This document shows, piece by piece, positions 1 through 5,191 of a stretch of DNA of 5,191 bases. Source of the stretch: DATGKD01 sp035294855 (GTDB lineage Bacteria > Actinomycetota > Acidimicrobiia > Acidimicrobiales > UBA8190); assembly GCA_035294855.1 (NCBI GenBank), contig DATGKD010000101.1, positions 1 to 5,191 of the forward strand, written 5' to 3'. Below the pieces are notes generated by a model. The model had not been told where the DNA came from. It did not search any database and saw nothing but the letters and a program-made list of their open reading frames with translations. Position 1 is the first letter of the stretch, and each line of letters starts with the position of its first letter. The position numbers and the translations under genes are program-made.

Positions 1-30
1 CAGCACATCTTCCCGATGCCGCGCGGCTGA
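1..30 (+). CDS. Possible C-terminal end of a plus-strand gene (partial, 5' cut by window)
   Basis: Reading in frame from base 1 gives nine codons and a TGA stop, coding QHIFPMPRG. All nine codons end in G or C, as expected for a real gene in this genome, and the peptide has a normal mixed composition rather than Ala/Arg/Pro shadow composition. If real, the gene would converge on the HAD phosphatase with a gap of 32 bp. The family cannot be named from nine residues. It occupies the same bases as the minus-strand ORF starting at 66, so probably only one of the two is real. Confidence 0.33.
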   Translation, partial: QHIFPMPRG

Positions 31-66
31 GGTGGACGGCGGCGCGTTCGGGGACGGAGGGCTCAT
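1..66 (-). CDS. Possible downstream operon gene coupled by ATGA overlap (partial, 3' cut by window)
   Basis: An ATG at 66-64 overlaps the TGA stop of the HAD gene (65-63) as ATGA, the classic arrangement for translational coupling. The frame stays open for 22 codons to the window edge and would code a Pro/Ser-rich N-terminus followed by ARHREDVL, a plausible start of a folded domain. About three quarters of codons end in G or C. No ribosome binding site is evident, which is tolerable for a coupled start. No family can be assigned. It conflicts with the plus-strand C-terminus read from bases 1-30. The sequence to the left of the window would decide between them. Confidence 0.35.
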   Translation of the reverse strand, partial: MSPPSPNAPPSTSAARHREDVL

Positions 67-821
67 CCGGGAGACTCGGTCGTCCTGAGATCAGCCAGAC
101 GGGGGAAGGCGCGTAGGCGGCCCACCCTGCCGAGCCGGCCCACGTCCACGCCCACGTCCGCGGCCGCGAGGAGGCGGCGGTCTCCGGCGCTGTTGCCGTA
201 TGCCCAAAGAAAGGGCGTGCTGCCGCCGGCGCGCCCCGCCGGCGTCCCGTCACGGGCCGTATCGCTCGCCGGCGAGGTCGCCATCCACTGCTCGAGCCGC
301 GCCACCTTCTCCGCACCGCGGCAGTTGCGCCCCTCGTAGCGGCCCGTCAGGTTCCCGTCGGGGCCGACCTCGAGGCGGGTGGCGACGACGGCGTCGACGG
401 TGAGCGCGTCGCCCACCGCGCCCACGTAGCACTCGGGGGAGGCCGACACGATGGCGATGCGGTGGCCCCGGGCGCGGTGCCACTCGAGGCGGGCGCGCAC
501 GTCGGCACGGCCGCGCCGACGCAGGTGCTCCAGGCCGAACGTCGCCCCCTGTCGGGCCACGTCGCCGGCGTCACGCCCGCCCAGGGTGCGCACGAACAGC
601 GCCTCCTTGGCGTCGTCGGCGGCGCGTCCGCCGAACAGCGCGGCGCGTGCCAGCCGGGGCAGGAGGACGACCGCGGCGCGCGCCACCGCGACCGGGCCGG
701 CCACTCTGGTGAGGAAGGACCACACGCTCCCGCCCTTGGTGAGCGTGCCGTCGAAGTCGAATGCGGCCACCACCGGGCGGTCGGCTCCGGCGTCCTCGTC
801 GCGGGGCGCGGCAGTGGTCAC
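63..821 (-). CDS. HAD-IB family phosphatase (phosphoserine phosphatase-like)
   Basis: A 252-residue haloacid dehalogenase superfamily hydrolase, predicted to remove phosphate from a small phosphorylated metabolite in the cytoplasm by way of an aspartyl-phosphate intermediate. All four HAD motifs are present. Motif I is FDFDGTLT, with the nucleophile D22 and the acid D24. Motif II is S126 in IVSAS. Motif III is K172, after an NCRG turn. Motif IV is GNSAGD, with D214. The helical cap lies between about residues 30 and 115. The pattern and length fit the HAD-IB 'hyp1' group (SerB relatives) better than true SerB. The substrate is unknown; the cap is not diagnostic by eye. Residues about 181-203 are a Gly/Ala/Thr-rich insert between motifs III and IV. 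The GTG start at 821 was chosen because motif I follows after about 20 residues; the open frame upstream runs into the crotonase gene. No good ribosome binding site is visible, so GTG codons at residues 17-18 remain possible. It lies 37 bp downstream of the crotonase gene, on the same strand, and is probably cotranscribed with it. Confidence 0.88.
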   Translation of the reverse strand: MTTAAPRDEDAGADRPVVAAFDFDGTLTKGGSVWSFLTRVAGPVAVARAAVVLLPRLARAALFGGRAADDAKEALFVRTLGGRDAGDVARQGATFGLEHLRRRGRADVRARLEWHRARGHRIAIVSASPECYVGAVGDALTVDAVVATRLEVGPDGNLTGRYEGRNCRGAEKVARLEQWMATSPASDTARDGTPAGRAGGSTPFLWAYGNSAGDRRLLAAADVGVDVGRLGRVGRLRAFPRLADLRTTESPG

Positions 822-858
822 GGGGTGCTGATCACGGGATAGGGGACGCTCTGCTGCG

Positions 859-1680
859 TTACCGGGCAGGGCTCGGACCGTCCACGTTCGCCCCGTGGCG
901 GCCGGCGCCGGCGGCGAAGCGCGCTGCGCCTTCGAGCGTCTCGCCGCTGTCGATCGTCGCCCGCCCCAGCCGGGCCTCGGCGGTGAGCGCGTCGGGCTCC
1001 GACAACGACCACTGACCGAGCAGCGAGCGCCGGTCGTTGCGCATGCAGATCTGGGGGAGCGCGGCCAGCTCGTGAGCGAGCGTGACGGCGGCGTCGAGCG
1101 CCGCTCCGGGCGGGGCAAGGCGGTTGACGAGCCCCATCTCGAGGGCCTCGGCCCCGGCCACGCCGCGCCCCGTCAGCACCAGGTCGAGGGCCCGGCTCTG
1201 CCCGATGAGGCGCGGCAGGCGCACCGTGCCGCCGTCCACGAGCGGAACGCCGAAGCGCCGGCAGTACACGCCGAGCACGGCATTGGTGGCGGCCACGCGC
1301 AGGTCGCACCACAGCGCCAGTTCGAGCCCGCCCGCGACCGCGTGGCCCTCGATGGCGGCCACGACCGGCTTGGACAGCTCGAGCCGGGTGGGGCCCATGG
1401 GGCCGGGACCGTGGTCGGGCACGGGCCGCCGGTCGCCCTGGGACAGGGCCTTCAGGTCGGCGCCGGCGCAGAACGTGCCCCCCGACCCGGTGAGCACGGC
1501 CACGGAGGCGGCGCCGTCGGTGTCGAATGCCGTAAAGGCCTCGAGCAGCGCTGCGGCGGCGACCGAGTCGACGGCGTTGCGACGCTCGGGACGGTCGATG
1601 GTGACCACCGTGACCGGCCCGTCGCGCCGGACGTCGACCCCGGTGGGCGGGCGGGACGGTGAGGTTGCCACGAGCGGCAT
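859..1680 (-). CDS. Crotonase / enoyl-CoA hydratase family protein
   Basis: A 273-residue crotonase-fold protein expected to act on an acyl-CoA thioester (hydration, isomerisation or a related reaction in fatty-acid or aromatic catabolism). Visible hallmarks are the IDRPERRNAV strand near residues 28-37, the first oxyanion-hole segment FCAGADL (70-76), the second oxyanion-hole and catalytic segment IEGHAVAGGLELAL (110-123), where E120 aligns with Glu144 of rat hydratase, then YCRRFGVPLVDGG (139-151) and LPRLIG. The position of the second hydratase glutamate (Glu164 in rat) falls on C140 by hand alignment, so classical hydratase chemistry is uncertain; D149 is a candidate substitute acid. The length is normal for the family. 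The ATG at 1680 was chosen over an upstream in-frame ATG at 1800 because conserved sequence begins about 20 residues after it and the longer version would run through the divergent promoter region. A GTG three codons further in is an alternative start. It is the first gene of the leftward operon and is divergent from the peroxiredoxin. Family assignment is sure; the reaction is not. Confidence 0.9.
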   Translation of the reverse strand: MPLVATSPSRPPTGVDVRRDGPVTVVTIDRPERRNAVDSVAAAALLEAFTAFDTDGAASVAVLTGSGGTFCAGADLKALSQGDRRPVPDHGPGPMGPTRLELSKPVVAAIEGHAVAGGLELALWCDLRVAATNAVLGVYCRRFGVPLVDGGTVRLPRLIGQSRALDLVLTGRGVAGAEALEMGLVNRLAPPGAALDAAVTLAHELAALPQICMRNDRRSLLGQWSLSEPDALTAEARLGRATIDSGETLEGAARFAAGAGRHGANVDGPSPAR

Positions 1681-1710
1681 TCTCGCGGATCCGAAATCCG
1701 ACCTACCCGG

Positions 1711-1739
1711 TCGACTATTGGCGGTGCGCCCGGTATGCT
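1711..1739 (+). promoter_or_regulatory. Candidate sigma-70-type promoter for the peroxiredoxin gene
   Basis: TCGACT (1711-1716) is separated by 17 bp from TATGCT (1734-1739). Each hexamer matches the TTGACA / TATAAT consensus at four of six positions, with the ideal spacer. Transcription would start near 1746, leaving a leader of about 70 bases before the ATG. The stretch 1681-1814 is the shared upstream region of the divergent crotonase and peroxiredoxin genes. No confident promoter was found for the crotonase side, nor a recognisable OxyR-type or other redox operator. Confidence 0.35.
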
Positions 1740-1803
1740 CCCCGGCTGGAACCCACCGCACCGAATATCCGTCCGCAGAGTTCTCAACGACGCGAAGCAC
1801 CCC

Positions 1804-1812
1804 AGGGAGGAG
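1804..1812 (+). promoter_or_regulatory. Strong ribosome binding site deciding the peroxiredoxin start
   Basis: AGGGAGGAG lies directly before the ATG at 1815, with the GGAGG core four bases upstream of it. It fixes this start against the 52-codon N-terminal extension of the same open frame. It is by far the best Shine-Dalgarno in the window and suggests high expression. Confidence 0.8.
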
Positions 1813-1814
1813 CC

Positions 1815-2450
1815 ATGGCAGTACGACTCGGGGACACGGCCCCCGACTTCACCGCTGACACGACCGACGGCACGATCAACTTCCACGAGTGGCTGGGCGA
1901 CTCGTGGGGGATCCTGTTCTCCCACCCTAAGGACTTCACCCCTGTCTGCACGACCGAGCTGGGCGCTTTCTCCAAGGCCAAGTCGGAGTTCGACAAGCGC
2001 AACACCAAGCTCATCGGCCTGTCGGTGGACACGGTCGAGTCGCACAAGGCGTGGGACAAGGACATCGAGGAGACCCAGGGCCAGGCGGTCAACTTCCCGG
2101 TCATCGGGGACCCGGACCGCAAGGTCGCCGACCTCTACGACATGATCCACCCGAACGCCAACGACACGCTCACCGTGCGGTCGGTGTATGTCATCGGACC
2201 CGACAAGAAGGTGAAGCTCATCATCACCTATCCCGCGTCGACGGGGCGGAATGTGGAAGAGGTGCTGCGCGTTCTCGACTCGCTGCAGCTGACGGCCGAC
2301 TACCAGGTCGCCACTCCGGTCAATTGGCGCGACGGGGAGGACGTCATCATCGCCCCGGCCATCGCCGACGAGGACGCCGAGAAGAAGTTCCCCCGGGGCT
2401 TCAAGCGCCTGAAGCCCTACCTGCGGGTGACGCCACAGCCCAACCGCTGA
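1815..2450 (+). CDS. 1-Cys peroxiredoxin (Prx6 subfamily)
   Basis: A 211-residue thiol peroxidase, predicted to reduce hydrogen peroxide, alkyl or lipid hydroperoxides and perhaps peroxynitrite in the cytoplasm. The AhpC/TSA thioredoxin-fold domain carries the peroxidatic motif PKDFTPVC (38-45), with P38, T42 and C45 in the PxxxTxxC pattern, and R122 as the conserved active-site arginine. C45 is the only cysteine in the protein, so there is no resolving cysteine and the sulfenic acid must be reduced by an external thiol. The C-terminal 1-cysPrx domain is clear from TPVNW (167-171), a D..I..P stretch and the KPYLR tail (200-204), which together mark Prx6 rather than AhpC or BCP. Length is typical of bacterial members. 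It stands alone as a transcription unit: divergent from the crotonase gene, convergent with the PspC gene, and followed by a hairpin terminator. The reducing partner is not encoded nearby. Confidence 0.96.
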   Translation: MAVRLGDTAPDFTADTTDGTINFHEWLGDSWGILFSHPKDFTPVCTTELGAFSKAKSEFDKRNTKLIGLSVDTVESHKAWDKDIEETQGQAVNFPVIGDPDRKVADLYDMIHPNANDTLTVRSVYVIGPDKKVKLIITYPASTGRNVEEVLRVLDSLQLTADYQVATPVNWRDGEDVIIAPAIADEDAEKKFPRGFKRLKPYLRVTPQPNR

Positions 2451-2506
2451 CCTCGGCGACGGTCGACGGTCCGGTCCCGGATCGGTCTTCGCCGGTACTT
2501 CCGCTG

Positions 2507-2533
2507 ACGCCCGGGCGCTTTGCGCCCGGGCGT
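2507..2533. terminator. Hairpin terminator between convergent genes
   Basis: ACGCCCGGGCGC (2507-2518) and its perfect reverse complement GCGCCCGGGCGT (2522-2533) form a 12-bp stem closed by a TTT loop, 56 bases after the peroxiredoxin stop and 64 bases beyond the stop of the opposing PspC gene. Neither side has a long T tract (CTTCG follows on the plus side), which is common for terminators in high-GC actinobacteria. Symmetry and position suggest it acts in both directions. The rest of 2451-2597 shows only further GC-rich short palindromes. Confidence 0.7.
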
Positions 2534-2597
2534 CTTCGCGTCGCCGGGAAACTGCCGGGCGGCCCGGGCCGGTGCTGGCGGTCCGGGGCGTCCAGGT

Positions 2598-3953
2598 TCA
2601 GCTCCCTCGGACGACCTGCACGGCTCCCACGCCCGCTTGGGCGTCGAGCACGATCCGAGCGGGTCCCTGGGTGACGGTCACGGTGGCGGAGCGTCCTGTT
2701 GTTGCGTTCGACGGAGCCGTGCTGGCGGTGGGGGCGGTCGAGGAGGTGGGGCCGGTCGCGCCGGGAGCGGGGGGCGCGGGTGGCGTCGGCGGCGCGGGTG
2801 GCGCCGCCGACGACTGGAAGTCACGGTTGGCGGAGAACCCGCTGTCGTTCTGGCCGAACACCTGCACCTGCCCCACGCCGCTGTGCGCGCTGACGCTCAC
2901 GCTCGGCCCGGAGGGCATCTCGACCTCGACGTGCCCGATGCCCACCGAGGCCGTGATGTGGGTCGTGCCGGGGGGGAACACGACGTTGCGGAGGTCGACC
3001 ACGAGGTTGCCGATCGCCAGCCGGTACTGCGAGTGGACCTGCGAAGCCGAGGTGGGCTGCCAGCGCACGTCGCCGATGCCGCCCCGCAACGGCACGCCGC
3101 TCACAGCCTCGGCGGTGAAGAGGGTGGCGGCCACCACCACGACGATGGCCGCCGCGGACAGCAGGACGGTGACCACGAGGGTCCGCAGCGCCGAACCACC
3201 GCCGCGCCCGGGCGCGACGAGCAGCACGACGGCGAGCGCCAGCGCGCACAGGCCGAGGAAGAAACCCGACCCCCCGTTCCATCCCCAGTGCCACCAAGGT
3301 CCGCTGGAGACGAGGTTGGAGAGCGCGATCACACCGATCACCACGCCCAGGACGACGGCGAGGATGCTTCGCCGGCGCGGCTGGTGCTGCATCCACTCGT
3401 GCGCGACGGTGCGGCCGCTCGTCGCTTCCGGAATGAGGAGCCAACCCGCCAGGTAGAGGAGGAAGCCGGATCCGCCCAGCACCGCCAGGGCGACGAACGC
3501 GAGACGGATCACGACGGGGTCGACGTCCAGGTACTCGGCGATCCCGGCGGCGACACCGCCGACCACCTTGTGTTCGGTGTCGCGCCGCAGAGCCCGCCGC
3601 TCGCCGCCGGGTGGAGGAGGCGGCGGCGGAGACGGCGGGAACCCGGCGTGGTCACCCGGAGGCGGGGGGGTGTCCCCGGGCGGTGGAACCGAGCCGGGCG
3701 GGACGGCGCCGGGGGGAGGAGCGGCGTCGCCGGTGTGGGCCGGGGCGGTGACGTCGGCCTCGTGGCGGACGGTGTCGTCTGTGGGAACGGTGTCGTCTGT
3801 GGGAACGGTGTCGTCTGTAGGAACGCTGTCGTCTGTGGGAACGGCGTCGTCTGTGGGAACGGTGTCGTCGCGCGAGGCGGCGGCGTCCGGCGGGACAGGG
3901 TGGGCCCAGGGGGTGCCGTCGGGAAGGGTCATGGTCGTCGATGCGTGCTCCAT
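2598..3953 (-). CDS. PspC-domain membrane protein with C-terminal toastrack (LiaF-C-like) domain
   Basis: A 451-residue membrane protein, probably part of a cell-envelope stress response. Layout: a disordered N-terminal tail (1-117) with six-residue VPTDDx repeats (about 32-62) and a proline run (106-115); a PspC domain (about 118-177) with VVGGVAAGIAEYL, the D..VIR motif and GWLLIPEA; three further hydrophobic segments at about 197-214, 230-247 and 256-281; a Trp-rich loop (PWWHWGW, 219-225) between the first two of these; then a beta-rich region (about 290-450) built on glycine turns (GIGDV, AIGNL, GIGHV, GVGQV, GVGAV), as in toastrack/DUF4097-type domains. Arg-rich segments at 193-195 and 250-257 favour cytoplasmic loops. 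If PspC is a hairpin in the membrane, the beta domain would be outside. Residues about 381-421 are an Ala/Pro/Thr insert before the last strands. Start 3953 has no good ribosome binding site; ATG 3932 (residue 8) is an alternative. It is divergent from a PspC histidine kinase, so it is likely that system's target or its accessory sensor; that role is inference. Confidence 0.88.
   Translation of the reverse strand: MEHASTTMTLPDGTPWAHPVPPDAAASRDDTVPTDDAVPTDDSVPTDDTVPTDDTVPTDDTVRHEADVTAPAHTGDAAPPPGAVPPGSVPPPGDTPPPPGDHAGFPPSPPPPPPPGGERRALRRDTEHKVVGGVAAGIAEYLDVDPVVIRLAFVALAVLGGSGFLLYLAGWLLIPEATSGRTVAHEWMQHQPRRRSILAVVLGVVIGVIALSNLVSSGPWWHWGWNGGSGFFLGLCALALAVVLLVAPGRGGGSALRTLVVTVLLSAAAIVVVVAATLFTAEAVSGVPLRGGIGDVRWQPTSASQVHSQYRLAIGNLVVDLRNVVFPPGTTHITASVGIGHVEVEMPSGPSVSVSAHSGVGQVQVFGQNDSGFSANRDFQSSAAPPAPPTPPAPPAPGATGPTSSTAPTASTAPSNATTGRSATVTVTQGPARIVLDAQAGVGAVQVVRGS
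3771..3870. repeat. 18-bp tandem repeat inside the PspC gene (about 5.5 copies)
   Basis: The plus-strand unit GGTGTCGTCTGTGGGAAC is repeated at 3771, 3789, 3807, 3825 and 3843, with a partial sixth copy from 3861. The first two copies are identical; the third, fourth and fifth each differ by one base. On the coding (minus) strand each unit gives six residues, VPTDD plus T, S or A, so changes in copy number keep the reading frame. Near-identity at DNA level suggests recent expansion by slippage or recombination. Confidence 0.93.
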
Positions 3954-3998
3954 GGCCGCATCATCCGGGATCCGGGCTCGCCCGAAAATCGGGGAACG

Positions 3999-4037
3999 CC
4001 CTGACTCGCCCCTCAGAGAGTGCCGAGAAGGTCAGGG
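3999..4037. repeat. Inverted repeat CCCTGAC-N25-GTCAGGG
   Basis: CCCTGAC (3999-4005) and its exact reverse complement GTCAGGG (4031-4037) are separated by 25 bases in the shared promoter region. It could be a pair of operator half-sites or a leader hairpin of either transcript. A seven-base match in GC-rich DNA may also be chance. Confidence 0.3.
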
Positions 4038-4070
4038 ACGGCCCCCGTGGTGGTGCCGGCGTGCCCATGG

Positions 4071-4085
4071 GATCATCGACTGATC
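4071..4085. promoter_or_regulatory. Operator-like palindrome GATCA-N5-TGATC
   Basis: GATCATCGACTGATC has perfect 5-bp arms around a 5-bp spacer, and it is unusually AT-rich for this region. It sits 43 bases before the kinase start. The size and symmetry suit a dimeric regulator, for example a LuxR-type response regulator, but no known consensus is recognised. Confidence 0.3.
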
Positions 4086-4099
4086 GCAGGCGGCGTCGG

Positions 4100-4114
4100 A
4101 CCGGATCAACCGGT
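4100..4114. promoter_or_regulatory. Operator-like palindrome ACCGG-N5-CCGGT
   Basis: ACCGGATCAACCGGT has perfect 5-bp arms around a 5-bp spacer. Its centre is 29 bp from that of the palindrome at 4071-4085, close to three helical turns, so a pair of sites on one DNA face is conceivable. It ends 13 bases before the kinase GTG, so a bound protein could also block initiation there. Speculative. Confidence 0.25.
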
Positions 4115-4127
4115 GTGGACGGCGGGC

Positions 4128-5191
4128 GTGTCAGCCCCGCCTCCGGCCGTCGAGGACGGCCGACCGAGGGGCCGGCGCGCCTGGTGGCGGGTCACCCGGA
4201 CGCCGGGACCCCTCAGGCGCAGCGCGACCGAGCGCCTCATCGGCGGCGTGGCGGGAGGACTTTCCGCCCGGTTCGGCATCGACGCCAACGTCATCCGGGT
4301 GCTCTTCGTGCTGCTGGCGGTCGGGGGCGGCACGGGGTTCAGCCTCTACGTGCTGGCCTGGTTGTTCATCCCGCGCGCCGGGTCGGACGCATCGATCGCC
4401 CGGCGCGCTGTCGGCGACCGTCGCACGATCGCCGTGGCGTTGGCGTATGTCAGCGCGCTGATCGGTGTGTTCCTGGCGCTCGACGCACTGGGGCTCAGCT
4501 TTGTGGTCAACCGCCTTGCGTGGCCGTCGGTGGTGGGCCTGGGCGGGCTGGTGATCGTGTGGCGGGCCGCCGACGACGACGAGAGGCCCTACCTCCGCGA
4601 GCTCGCCGAGCAGGTGCCGGTATTCGGGCCGTCGGAGCGCCGGTCGCGCACCGGGACCGTCACCCGCGTGGCCTTCGGTCTCGTGTTGGTGGCGGCCGGG
4701 CTCGGTGGACTGCTCGCGACGCGCCACCCCACATTCGCCACGATCGAGACCATCCTCGCCGCCAATCTCGTCATCGTCGGGTTCCTGGTGATCTTCGGGC
4801 CCTGGTGGCTGCGACTGGCGCGTGAGCTGGCGGTCGAGCGCCGTGAGCGCGTGCGCAGCCAGGAGCGCGCCGCAATGGCGACGACGGTCCACGACTCGGT
4901 ATTGCAGACGCTGGCGCTCATCCAACGTGCAGCCGGGGACCCCCGTGAGGTCACGCGCCTGGCCCGGGCGCAAGAGCGCGAATTGCGGGCGTGGCTCTTC
5001 GAGGGGCGGGCCCCGGGATCGTTCGACGCCACGGAGGTGAGGACCGTCGCGCAGGCGGTCGGCGTTATCGAGGAGGAGGTCGAGGCCGGCCACCGGGTGC
5101 CGGTCGACACGGTGGCGGTGGGCGACTGCCCGCTCACCGAGGAGCTGAGCGCCCTGCTCGCCGCGGGGCGCGAGGCGACGGTCAACGCCGC
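4128..5191 (+). CDS. PspC-domain sensor histidine kinase (HisKA_3 / NarL-family type), 3' end cut by window
   Basis: The first 354 residues of a membrane sensor kinase; no stop before the window edge. After a short Arg/Trp-rich tail comes a PspC domain (about 33-84: LIGGVAGGL, D..VIR, WLFIPRA), then membrane segments at about 101-122, 130-146, 178-198 and 209-228. A coiled linker rich in Arg/Glu (229-250) leads to the phosphoacceptor helix HDSVLQTL, with H255 as the phosphorylated histidine and D256/Q260 forming the DxxxQ motif linked to phosphatase activity in this class. The ATPase domain begins near 335, and the N box starts as REATVNA (E349, N353); the rest lies outside. Such kinases pair with LuxR/NarL-type response regulators, expected next downstream. 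The GTG at 4128 was chosen for a GGACGG five bases upstream and a typical N-terminus; GTG 4113 is the alternative. There is no large extracytoplasmic sensor domain, so sensing is probably within the membrane or by partner protein. It is divergent from the PspC-toastrack gene. Confidence 0.92.
   Translation, partial: MSAPPPAVEDGRPRGRRAWWRVTRTPGPLRRSATERLIGGVAGGLSARFGIDANVIRVLFVLLAVGGGTGFSLYVLAWLFIPRAGSDASIARRAVGDRRTIAVALAYVSALIGVFLALDALGLSFVVNRLAWPSVVGLGGLVIVWRAADDDERPYLRELAEQVPVFGPSERRSRTGTVTRVAFGLVLVAAGLGGLLATRHPTFATIETILAANLVIVGFLVIFGPWWLRLARELAVERRERVRSQERAAMATTVHDSVLQTLALIQRAAGDPREVTRLARAQERELRAWLFEGRAPGSFDATEVRTVAQAVGVIEEEVEAGHRVPVDTVAVGDCPLTEELSALLAAGREATVNA

Larger units (their letters stand above)
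3954..4127. promoter_or_regulatory. Divergent regulatory region between the PspC-toastrack gene and the PspC kinase
   Basis: These 174 bases must hold the promoters of both divergent genes. Visible elements are a tandem ATCCGGG ATCCGGG (3963-3976), an A-rich patch (GAAAATC, 3984-3990), and three inverted repeats listed separately. No hexamer pair with good consensus and spacing was found on either strand, and no ECF-type GGAAC/GTT pair. Control by the cognate response regulator from this region is inferred from the arrangement only. Confidence 0.5.

Noticed and set aside
895..1662. Plus-strand open frame of 255 codons opposite the crotonase
   Set aside because: Low-information Gly/Arg/Ala composition and complete overlap with an unmistakable crotonase on the other strand.
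1681..1800. Forty-residue N-terminal extension of the crotonase
   Set aside because: It would run through the divergent promoter region and add sequence not typical of the family; ATG 1680 gives the normal length.
2554..2570. Second hairpin (CCGGG CGG CCCGG) downstream of the PspC gene
   Set aside because: Only a 5-bp stem with a 3-base loop in very GC-rich sequence; the neighbouring 12-bp hairpin is far stronger.
3771..3870. CRISPR-like array
   Set aside because: The 18-bp units are directly adjacent with no spacers and code repeated VPTDDx in frame, so this is a coding tandem repeat.
2520..4004. Long plus-strand open frame of 494 codons opposite the PspC gene
   Set aside because: Product is Gly/Arg/His-rich with no domain, and it is the mirror of a well-supported gene with PspC and toastrack features; long antisense frames are expected at this GC content.
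3941..4825. Plus-strand open frame of 294 codons overlapping the kinase in another frame
   Set aside because: Arg/Gly-rich product without motifs; the frame starting at 4128 carries the PspC domain and the HDSVLQTL phosphoacceptor motif.
4131..5093. Minus-strand open frame of 320 codons opposite the kinase
   Set aside because: His/Arg/Asp-rich shadow of the kinase coding strand with no recognisable domain.

Overview
The window is a stretch of high-GC bacterial chromosome (codon third positions almost all G or C, GTG starts, Ala/Arg/Pro-rich proteins). The gene content (HAD-IB phosphatase, crotonase with the CRR..GVPLVDGG signature, PspC-fused histidine kinase divergent from a PspC/toastrack protein) points to an actinobacterium. 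A deep-branching lineage such as Acidimicrobiia is possible, but that is inference only. No tRNA, rRNA, insertion sequence, CRISPR array or phage gene is visible.

Left part, minus strand (about 1-1680): a small operon read right to left. A crotonase/enoyl-CoA hydratase family protein (859-1680) is followed after 37 bp by a HAD-IB phosphatase (63-821). The phosphatase stop overlaps, as ATGA, a possible further ORF that leaves the window on the left. A competing reading of the first 30 bases is the C-terminus of a plus-strand gene.

Middle (1681-2600): a divergent promoter region, then a strongly translated 1-Cys peroxiredoxin of the Prx6 type (1815-2450). It is closed by a perfect 12-bp GC-rich hairpin (2507-2533) that lies between convergent genes and can serve both.

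Right part (2598-5191): a divergent pair that looks like an envelope-stress signalling module. On the minus strand is a 451-residue protein with a repetitive Thr/Asp/Pro-rich N-terminal tail, a PspC domain, further membrane segments and a C-terminal glycine-turn beta domain of the toastrack/LiaF-C type. On the plus strand is a sensor histidine kinase with its own N-terminal PspC domain, several membrane segments, a HisKA_3-type phosphoacceptor helix (HDSVLQTL) and the start of the ATPase domain, cut by the window end. The two PspC domains match at 25 of 51 hand-aligned positions. The 174-bp gap between the genes holds several short inverted repeats that are candidate operators. A LuxR-type response regulator is expected just beyond the right edge.

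The most interesting material is this PspC/PspC module: an in-frame 18-bp tandem repeat coding the tail, a low-complexity insert splitting the toastrack domain, and operator-like repeats in the shared promoter region.
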